DNA of 64,000 nucleotides from a virus: positions 1 to 64,000 of the IMG/VR virus record IMGVR_UViG_3300025096_000006. One strand, 5' to 3'. The notes below the pieces were generated by a model. That model was not told the origin of the DNA and ran no database searches. It saw nothing but the letters and a program-made list of their open reading frames with translations. The translations under genes were made by a program, and so were the position numbers. Shown one piece after another: positions 57,049 through 64,000 of the stretch; the first letter of the stretch is position 1, and each line of letters opens with the position of its first letter.

Positions 57049-59874
57049 TTAAAACCCGCCGGGAAGTTCGGAGGGGTCGCCGCCCTCGTCATCGGTTTCG
57101 AGTTCTGGATCCTCGCGTCCATAGTCTCGCTCGAATTTATCCATAATCTCCACTATATCAAAAAGCTCATCGTCTCCAAGTTTATCCGTACCGCCAAAGC
57201 CTCCGCGCCTCCAGCCGCCACCGGATCCTTCTTCAGCTGGCGGGTCTTCTTCAACAGTCGGCTCACCGCCCAATGTTGTAACAATGTCTGCTGTATAAAC
57301 AATAGGAGGAAAACATTCTAAAACGCCTTCGAACTGCATATCTATTGGATCTGTGCCCCATTCATTTATAAAAGCGGCGAAAGGCTTCAGGTCCCGGTGA
57401 ACGGTGTCTCGAGCGTGGACGTAGACCGCAGCTTCATCTAGTGAATCAACGCCGGCATAAAGTTCAGCGATTGCTTGAATTCCTTCCAATAAAAACACAA
57501 CAGAATCTAGCGTTCCGGTTTCAGGATGCACCATTGTCATTAGTGAGTTTGTATTAAGAACAAGATCTACCCTGCTTCCTTGAAATGTAAAATATAGCAT
57601 TTCTCTATGAATATTAAAAATTAATGGCGCCAAAATCCATGGCTCAGAGCCGGGTGTATAACGCTCAACCATAGCTTGTGCAAAAAAAGAATTAAACTTA
57701 TCATCAATAGCGTTATATGAGCAAGCTTCTTTAGCATATTCGCCGTATTCTACAAAATCGTCAACGATTTTTAAAAAGGATTCTATTAGTTTAACAACGG
57801 CAGCTAACGAATGATCTTCAATATGAAAAACGGTATGATAATATTCAGTAGAAATTTCTTCATCTATTTGAAAATATCCTCCTTCTTTTTCTCGACCAAC
57901 GTCGGTTGCCCACTCCCACGAATAATAATCTTCAAACGACATGCACAGTAATCTATAATTATCGTAAGCATTATAAAAAGTTGATGTATTTAAGACGTCA
58001 AAATTTCTTGGTATTACGTAAGAATATACCATATTGTCATCTTCTGATAGTTCTTCAATGTAATATCCATCACTTTCTGAGTCTATTGAAAATCTATAAT
58101 CGGTTTCCAGCACAGCATGTCCAGAAGGAGATTCATAATCTGTGTAAGCTAAATTTTGATGAGTCATATACTTTACTTTTGGATACGAGTAATCTTCATC
58201 AAAGGCGATCCAAAACTCTTTGATTGGCTTATCAAAGATTGGGGCGCCGTCCAGCTGGACTTCTTCTAATTCTATTTTTGAATTATATCTGGTTAACGAA
58301 AGTGTTTTTTCCTTAATCAAAGAGTTGGTAAATTCTTTTCCGAAAACAGCTTCAACACCTTTCACATGATAAACCCTAGACATTAGCAAATAATCATTAA
58401 CTATTCTTTCATAATCGATAAAATAATATCCTTTGTTTAAGATATCCTCAAATCCAGACTCAATTACATCAGATACATCATCAACTTCAATTGGATTAAG
58501 ATTTACACCAACTCGATGCATAAAATAGTTGTTATAAATTACATAATGTTCGTACTCTGTATCCACATAGAAGCCTGTGTAAGGATACTCAGCACCATCT
58601 CCAGTGTAAAATGCGCGCTCCTCGGCTGTTGGTACGTTAGCAGAACCAAAAAAGCTTGAGTTTACTTCTGACCAAGTTGCCGCGTCCATGGAAGCATTTG
58701 ATCTTCTATCTAAAATTTTATTATTATATATTAGTCTTTTATGAAGAAGATGTTCGTCGATTAATGAATTATTAAACTTGTGAATCATATTTCTATATCC
58801 ACGATAAAAACGACCCATAGATGTTCCTGGAGTTTTTATTGGCCAAGTCCTTCTTAATTGATTAAGTTGAACAAGTAACTCTGGTTTTCTACCATAAACC
58901 GATTGAATGTATTTAATACTATTTATAATTTCTAATAATTCTTCTGATATCCTACCTGTGTCTATAGAATCTTGATACTGTTCATAAAAAACTTCTAATG
59001 CAATATGAATTTCATCATGAGTTACAGCCTCTTGTGTATAATATCTGCCATTGATACCTTGTATGGGGACATCATTATATGTTGATTCTGTAGTTTTTGA
59101 TCCGCCTACAAACTGCTCTTGCGGTTCGTCATTTAAAATTCCATCTTTAAAAACATGCTCATATGAGGCGTCTGATACTGTAATCTCTGATATTGTTTGA
59201 TCAAAGTATATTCTATTATATCGGTCTTCTGGGCTATCTACATATTCCGCCGTGTCCTTATCGACCGTAGTGCTAAACGCATATAAAAATAAGTTGCTAT
59301 AGTCGTCAGACATCATAGTAAAAATATGAAACGGGTCTTCAAATGGGTCGTTTTCGCTAAAGCTCCATATATGAACACCCACGGACTCTTCGGCGCCGTA
59401 GAAGTCTTCAACACCATAATTATACCACGACAAGTCTATATCAACTTCAGTAGTCAGCTTATAGTGTAAAGTTGTAGTATCATACCAGTCCTCTACTGGT
59501 TCCGAGTCGCTAAAATCTGCATACCAAAAATTTCCATGATGACCGCCTAAAGTAGACATTACATTAGCGCCGAAGAAATCAATCGTGCTATTTTCACGCA
59601 ATTCTGCAGAGCTTGACATCATAGTCAACACATTAATATCATTATTTAGAAATCTTTCATGGTATTTTTGTGAAAGCCCACACATCACATAAAAGTTTAA
59701 GTTATCCACCATATATTCAATAAGTTCAGTGGGCGCATTATAATCGTAATCGCCGCCTACCTTAATAGACACTTGAGCTGTAATTTTTTCATCATATACT
59801 GTAATTTTTTCTATGAATGGTGTTGGAAGCCATCTGCCATAGCGATTTAATTTATCTAGGTTTGCTATTGACAT
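57049..59874 (-). CDS. Large virion protein of unknown role (941 residues)
   Basis: A 941-residue acidic, Tyr/Asp/Glu-rich protein starting MSIANLDKLNRYGRWLPTPF. It is mixed alpha/beta, with LLVQLNQLRRTWPIKTPGTS and FYRGYRNMIHKFNNSLIDEH near 335-375. The C-terminal 100 residues are Gly/Glu/Pro-rich and disordered, ending GGDPSELPGGF. No membrane segment or enzyme motif found. GGAG lies eight bases before the ATG, which overlaps the end of the 509-residue gene. It belongs to the same large-virion-protein block as its neighbours; a baseplate or tail appendage component is inferred. Confidence 0.6.
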   Translation of the reverse strand: MSIANLDKLNRYGRWLPTPFIEKITVYDEKITAQVSIKVGGDYDYNAPTELIEYMVDNLNFYVMCGLSQKYHERFLNNDINVLTMMSSSAELRENSTIDFFGANVMSTLGGHHGNFWYADFSDSEPVEDWYDTTTLHYKLTTEVDIDLSWYNYGVEDFYGAEESVGVHIWSFSENDPFEDPFHIFTMMSDDYSNLFLYAFSTTVDKDTAEYVDSPEDRYNRIYFDQTISEITVSDASYEHVFKDGILNDEPQEQFVGGSKTTESTYNDVPIQGINGRYYTQEAVTHDEIHIALEVFYEQYQDSIDTGRISEELLEIINSIKYIQSVYGRKPELLVQLNQLRRTWPIKTPGTSMGRFYRGYRNMIHKFNNSLIDEHLLHKRLIYNNKILDRRSNASMDAATWSEVNSSFFGSANVPTAEERAFYTGDGAEYPYTGFYVDTEYEHYVIYNNYFMHRVGVNLNPIEVDDVSDVIESGFEDILNKGYYFIDYERIVNDYLLMSRVYHVKGVEAVFGKEFTNSLIKEKTLSLTRYNSKIELEEVQLDGAPIFDKPIKEFWIAFDEDYSYPKVKYMTHQNLAYTDYESPSGHAVLETDYRFSIDSESDGYYIEELSEDDNMVYSYVIPRNFDVLNTSTFYNAYDNYRLLCMSFEDYYSWEWATDVGREKEGGYFQIDEEISTEYYHTVFHIEDHSLAAVVKLIESFLKIVDDFVEYGEYAKEACSYNAIDDKFNSFFAQAMVERYTPGSEPWILAPLIFNIHREMLYFTFQGSRVDLVLNTNSLMTMVHPETGTLDSVVFLLEGIQAIAELYAGVDSLDEAAVYVHARDTVHRDLKPFAAFINEWGTDPIDMQFEGVLECFPPIVYTADIVTTLGGEPTVEEDPPAEEGSGGGWRRGGFGGTDKLGDDELFDIVEIMDKFERDYGREDPELETDDEGGDPSELPGGF

Positions 59875-61394
59875 ATTTCAGGCTCCGTTGCTCTTCCATA
59901 AATATCAAAGTAAATAGCCTCTTCTGATTGAGTTTTGCAATCGAAATCTAAATCAACATAATAGGATTGCTTATTGAATGTTTCTGCGCCTTTACATGCC
60001 AATTCATTATCAATTTCATGATCCACCAATATATCAAAATAATATTCGACGCTGGCAGTAGTATAATTTGTCGATGGAATTGTTACTGGCTGATTAGCAA
60101 CCATATATCCATCTTGAACATTGTTATATTCTTTTTTGAAATATTTTCTCTTATAGCGAACGTACTCATCCTTACCGCCTGCCCAAGAATCAAGTATCCA
60201 CGCCGATTCATCATCAACAGTTAAACTAATTTCGCCATCATTAGAGCGCTCGCCACAAGTAGCTGAAACCAACACTATACTAAGATCAGATGTTAAGTCA
60301 TATAAATTTCCTTCCTGCACACCTTCGATATCTAATTCAGTTCCAAAGTTATCTATTGCTTCAAGTAAATAAAGCAACAGTTCGGCGCCTCTTGATTGTT
60401 CGGTAACTCCAGCAAGCGATTCCTCTTCGGTATAACTATCCAATAATACCGTTGCGGTTCCGGTGCCGGCACCTCCGTCTGCTATAGTATCTTCTTTTGT
60501 GTTTATTACAAAGCCAGATGCAGGACCGCCAGATGCAGAGTCTTTAATTGTAATAGTTACAGTATAATTATTATGATTAATAGTGAGGATATCGCCGCTT
60601 GTGACCCCAGTCCAGCCATGGTTGCCGCCAAAGTCCTCATAAAGACCAATCCGACCATTGGCCGCAGTGCACGAAGTAACCGTTTCTTTTTGAAACACTT
60701 CAATGTCGAAATTTTCTACCAGGAGCGCGGTATTTACCTCCTCCATGTATATCAAAGCATCGTCAGCCTTTAATCCGACCGTGTGCAAATCGGCAAAAAC
60801 CCTACTGGAGCCTATTATATCGTTTACAGAATCAGGTAGCAGATCCTGATCAAGACGAGCAATTTGTTTTTCATATTCCAAAGTTATATTAATTTGAGGT
60901 ATGTCCGAAAGGGTTACAGAATCTCTATTCGCTGATGATGATATTTTATTTTGTAAAGCAACAACCTTCCATGCTGGTGCGTAATTATTTGAATCTGAAT
61001 CTAAAACCGCATCGCCAATTGACTTTTCAAATCTGAACATTTCTGCGCGAGCTATTTGCTGCTGCGGGGTGGCATCAACATATTGAGTTTCGCCAGGATT
61101 TTGAATTTGTTCGTCATGGCGCTCAATATCCGTGAACAAAATTGGGGACTCAAGATATGCAGTGCTCTGCTTAATTCTTTTGTGAATATCATTTTGTGGC
61201 TCAGGAAGCGCAGTGGTCTCAACTGTGGTTCCATGGAGCACATCACCTGTACAGTATCTTTTATCATATAAAATATTATCATCAAAAAATGCATAATAAA
61301 CAGGCTGCAGCTTTCCAATAGACATTAAATATCTACCATATGTTGTTAACTGGATATCAAAAACTTGCTCTTTTTTGTTTAAAAACTTAGCCAT
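59865..61394 (-). CDS. Virion protein with shared N-terminal GR/DD domain (509 residues)
   Basis: A 509-residue protein. Its start MAKFLNKKEQVFDIQLTTYG then RYLMSIGKLQPVYYAFFDDN parallels the N-terminus of the 328-residue protein at 51009-51995 (LTxxGRxxMxxG...FAxxDD), so the two share a small domain. The middle has beta sequence with NHNNYTVTITIKDSASGGPA, and the end contains a Tyr/Lys-rich strand region and ERSNDGEISLTVDDESAWIL. No enzyme motif. The start overlaps the upstream gene stop. Probably a structural linker between two parts of the same virion assembly. Confidence 0.6.
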   Translation of the reverse strand: MAKFLNKKEQVFDIQLTTYGRYLMSIGKLQPVYYAFFDDNILYDKRYCTGDVLHGTTVETTALPEPQNDIHKRIKQSTAYLESPILFTDIERHDEQIQNPGETQYVDATPQQQIARAEMFRFEKSIGDAVLDSDSNNYAPAWKVVALQNKISSSANRDSVTLSDIPQINITLEYEKQIARLDQDLLPDSVNDIIGSSRVFADLHTVGLKADDALIYMEEVNTALLVENFDIEVFQKETVTSCTAANGRIGLYEDFGGNHGWTGVTSGDILTINHNNYTVTITIKDSASGGPASGFVINTKEDTIADGGAGTGTATVLLDSYTEEESLAGVTEQSRGAELLLYLLEAIDNFGTELDIEGVQEGNLYDLTSDLSIVLVSATCGERSNDGEISLTVDDESAWILDSWAGGKDEYVRYKRKYFKKEYNNVQDGYMVANQPVTIPSTNYTTASVEYYFDILVDHEIDNELACKGAETFNKQSYYVDLDFDCKTQSEEAIYFDIYGRATEPEICQ

Positions 61395-64000
61395 TAATAA
61401 CCTTTTCCCTTTCTTTTAGGGCTTCGTTTAATTTTGGAGTCCAGGTCTGGAGGGTCACCTGCCAGCCCTTCTACGCGGGAGGCAAAATCATTTTTCTTTT
61501 CTTGCCATTCGGTATTGCGCTTAGAACCAAAACTACTTGGCATCCCATTCGTCAGTTCTTCTACGCGGGAGGCAAAATCTAGATCTGTGATTTCTGCTCT
61601 AATGGGACCTGACCCCATTATTGGATTTTTTTCATCAGCGCCAGAAAAAGTTGGACCTATAAGTTCAACAAGCTCAGGATCTCTATATAAAACTTCTGCA
61701 TCTACTTTAATCAATTCAACAAAAGACAAGTAATCATAAGGCCAATTATACATTATCTTATATCCTTCAGAATCCTCGTTAAAAGTAAATAGATCTTTTG
61801 TTGATTCCCCAAGCTGTGCGGTGATTAAATCAGAATAGTCAACTTGAGATTTCTGCTTGACTTTGAACACCATCCATCGCAGATTTTCACTTTCGCAAAG
61901 ATCATCTGCAGACAATAACTCGTTAATGTCCAAAGTGTGGGCAATTGATTGATGCTGGCTTGTTATTTTTTTATAATCTCTAGGTGCTAAATTTTGCCAC
62001 ATGTAAGATAAATCGTCTTTATCAAATTCATATTCAAATTCAAAAATATACATAACTAAAGGATCAGTATCTGGATTATTTATAAAATCAAATTGTGGCG
62101 GTAAAACATAGCGCTGCATTTTTTGAATCATTTTTCTTATAGAAACTCCAGCAGCTGATAATGAGTCACCTAAAGCCGTTCCTGATTGTGCCAGCGCTGC
62201 CTCAACTCTTATCTGAGGGATTTCAAAAAATCTTTTTCTTGTGGTAGCAAATTCGCCGCACTTGTCTTTCTTTGATACATCTACACTTTCTATAGTATAT
62301 GGAACTGCCACTATCGCCTCTCTAATAATTAAACTTTCACGCAATTCTCCCAATCTTTTTGTTGTCTCTTTAGTCTCGAATCCCATTAAATCAGTTAAAG
62401 ATTGCATTGTTCGGTGAAGTTTTAAGCCAGTATCGGCTGCATCAGAATTATTATAAACAGTATTATTATTGACAACATCATAATGAAACTTTAATGTTTC
62501 AATAGGAATATCTCCAATTTCCATAAAAATTCCTGTAGAAGAATCTGTTGGCAGCAATCCAAATTGGTGCCACATTCCGCGCGGGACAGACCCTGACGCA
62601 AATATTGGTAGTGTTGGGTCGACAGCTCGAACTGTATTGTCCGCAAAATTCATCATTGGAGTTTCAAATTTAGGTTGAATGACCCAGCGCTGTCCTGCGG
62701 TTGTATTTTCAATCATTTCTGGGTTGCCTAGCTCGTCTTTTCTTTGTGTCAATATTCTTTCAACGCCTAATAAGTTTAAGCTAGCGCTAATTTGCATTGC
62801 ATTGCTGTTAATATTATAGCCAGAATAAGGACGTGTTTTACTCTGGGCGTCTGCCGCATATGGAAGCGCGGAAATTAATATTGGTCCGTGAGAGTTTGGA
62901 GCTGTTGATGCTGTTATAAATCCGGGATCAGCTCTCCAATAAACCATATTTATTTCTGATAATATGGTTTCTAGATCGTAGCTTCTTGTGTGAGATGGTC
63001 TGAAAACAATATCGCACCATGCCTCACCATTGGTATATGGAGGAGTATATGCCCAATTAAATCCATTTATACTGTCCATGGGCGCCGTATTTAACGCATA
63101 ACTAGTAGCTGCAACGCCTTCTGCAGGTCTTCCTGAAAACGGAGGACCAAATGCGGTTGGTCTTGAATACATTGTAAAGGTTTCTCTAAATCCGTCTTCA
63201 TTCTGTCTAGGATCTTGTGGTATTGGAAACTCTGCTTTTTGAAAAGCCGAAGCACTATAGAGCTGGGCTCCAAATACCCCATACCCAGTATTATCACCCA
63301 TACTGCTTGATTCATCTTGATAAGTTCGGGGTCCGGTGTGACTTCTTCTCAATTTAATTCTCGCGCCGTATACACTTCCCGCTTTAAAATTCAAGTCATC
63401 GGTAATTATACCTGATTTTAGTTGCGTATAATTTGACTCTTTTAAGAAAAAATTACCAACTTCGCCTAAAAAGTTACTAACCATTAGAGAATATGTCTCA
63501 TCAGCTGGAGCACCACAAGAAGAAGAGGCATATAAAGAAGCTGATAAATGTGGCTCCATGTCAATTGGTCGCACCTTGCTAAGATATTTATCAGGCTTAA
63601 GGATTGCCTCAAATGGCACTCTTAAATCAAAAAGTTCGCCACCTTGATAACCAGTAGCAGCCTTGCGATCAACTTGAAAAGTGCCACTAACTGCTGTTAG
63701 CATCCAGTTTCCTGGGGTAGCTCCAGGGTTATCTACTCCATAAAAAGAAGCACTTAGTTTAAGAGGATCTGTTATTATAGGATAATCAACGGCTAGTCCC
63801 GACTTAATAGAGTTAAAAAGAATTCCTGGCGAGTATAGCGTCTGCATTAAAGGTCTTAATAGTCCACCATGGCTTTCTACAAGAGTTTTTCCATAATATG
63901 GGAAAACATTTGCCCCTATAGCCGAAGCGCCAACCAAGCCATTGCCGTAAGATTTAGAAAATTGACTTACTATATCTATTGTTCGCTGAGCTGGATAGAA
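61394..64000 (-). CDS. Large virion protein, 5' end outside window
   Basis: The frame is open from base 64000 with no stop, giving at least 868 residues. A TTG at 63937 could be read as a start, but it has no ribosome site and the upstream codons (FYPAQRTIDIVSQFSKSYGN) look coding, so the true start is probably beyond the window. The sequence has HGGLLRPLMQTLYSPGILFN near the left part, ADNTVRAVDPTLPIFASGSV, and IRVEAALAQSGTALGDSLSA. The C-terminus is basic (SKIKRSPKRKGKGY) and contains two DFASRVE(E/G)L copies from a 22-bp repeat (61468-61489 and 61558-61579). Structural role inferred from the block. Confidence 0.6.
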   Translation of the reverse strand, partial: FYPAQRTIDIVSQFSKSYGNGLVGASAIGANVFPYYGKTLVESHGGLLRPLMQTLYSPGILFNSIKSGLAVDYPIITDPLKLSASFYGVDNPGATPGNWMLTAVSGTFQVDRKAATGYQGGELFDLRVPFEAILKPDKYLSKVRPIDMEPHLSASLYASSSCGAPADETYSLMVSNFLGEVGNFFLKESNYTQLKSGIITDDLNFKAGSVYGARIKLRRSHTGPRTYQDESSSMGDNTGYGVFGAQLYSASAFQKAEFPIPQDPRQNEDGFRETFTMYSRPTAFGPPFSGRPAEGVAATSYALNTAPMDSINGFNWAYTPPYTNGEAWCDIVFRPSHTRSYDLETILSEINMVYWRADPGFITASTAPNSHGPILISALPYAADAQSKTRPYSGYNINSNAMQISASLNLLGVERILTQRKDELGNPEMIENTTAGQRWVIQPKFETPMMNFADNTVRAVDPTLPIFASGSVPRGMWHQFGLLPTDSSTGIFMEIGDIPIETLKFHYDVVNNNTVYNNSDAADTGLKLHRTMQSLTDLMGFETKETTKRLGELRESLIIREAIVAVPYTIESVDVSKKDKCGEFATTRKRFFEIPQIRVEAALAQSGTALGDSLSAAGVSIRKMIQKMQRYVLPPQFDFINNPDTDPLVMYIFEFEYEFDKDDLSYMWQNLAPRDYKKITSQHQSIAHTLDINELLSADDLCESENLRWMVFKVKQKSQVDYSDLITAQLGESTKDLFTFNEDSEGYKIMYNWPYDYLSFVELIKVDAEVLYRDPELVELIGPTFSGADEKNPIMGSGPIRAEITDLDFASRVEELTNGMPSSFGSKRNTEWQEKKNDFASRVEGLAGDPPDLDSKIKRSPKRKGKGY

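Overview
This window is a continuous, tightly packed stretch of a tailed bacteriophage genome with a T4-like contractile-tail virion. All of the roughly 50 genes I accept lie on the minus strand and are transcribed from high to low coordinates, usually with ATGA/TAATG overlaps. No tRNA, integrase, IS element or CRISPR array was seen. The T4 core set is recognisable: large terminase, portal, prohead protease, scaffold, major capsid protein, neck proteins, sheath, tube, baseplate hub protein, tape measure and a LysM baseplate protein. Base composition is moderate (low-to-mid 40s % GC by eye). A phage bS21-like protein and very long fibre-like proteins fit a large aquatic-type myovirus, but the host cannot be read from this window.

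Layout in transcription order. (1) 64000-47543: a block of very large virion or tail-appendage proteins of unknown individual function; the first runs off the right edge. (2) 47530-39037: a replication/recombination and accessory block with a RuvC-like nuclease, a DnaG-type primase, a single-chain SbcD-SbcC (Mre11-Rad50; T4 gp47-gp46) fusion, an FtsZ/tubulin-family GTPase, and many small genes. (3) 39037-35273: more small genes, including a holin-like gene, several membrane or coiled-coil proteins that could act in lysis, a zinc-ribbon protein and a ParB-like protein. (4) 35263-26431: terminase, portal, unknown head genes, prohead protease, two probable core proteins and an S21-like protein. 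(5) 26394-17269: fibre-like proteins, two of them giant and built from shared modules. (6) 17194-10151: scaffold, major capsid protein, a possible decoration protein, a 40-residue histone-H1-like peptide, and neck/tail-completion proteins. (7) 10045-1: sheath, tube, gp26-like hub protein, a small overlapping gene reached by a possible frameshift, tape measure, baseplate proteins, and an unknown protein running off the left edge.

The most interesting signal is a recurring N-terminal peptide of about 15 residues, best form MKITKSQLKQIIKEE. It starts at least seven otherwise unrelated small proteins between 35.2 and 45.6 kb, and looser versions start the two core proteins beside the prohead protease. 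It contains an (I/L)-x-E site, the cleavage rule of T4-type prohead proteases. I propose that it is a capsid-targeting sequence that loads a cargo of internal proteins, including a ParB-like protein, into the head, as T4 does with its internal proteins. The peptide is also conserved at the DNA level, and a 27-bp exact copy of the 3' end of the FtsZ-like gene lies beside one of these genes, which suggests module shuffling.

Regulation: an 8-base element, CTATTTAT on the coding strand, recurs in the short gaps before late genes and twice directly follows an intrinsic terminator, so it is a good candidate for the phage late promoter. Sigma70-like promoters precede the SbcD-SbcC fusion and the gp26-like gene.
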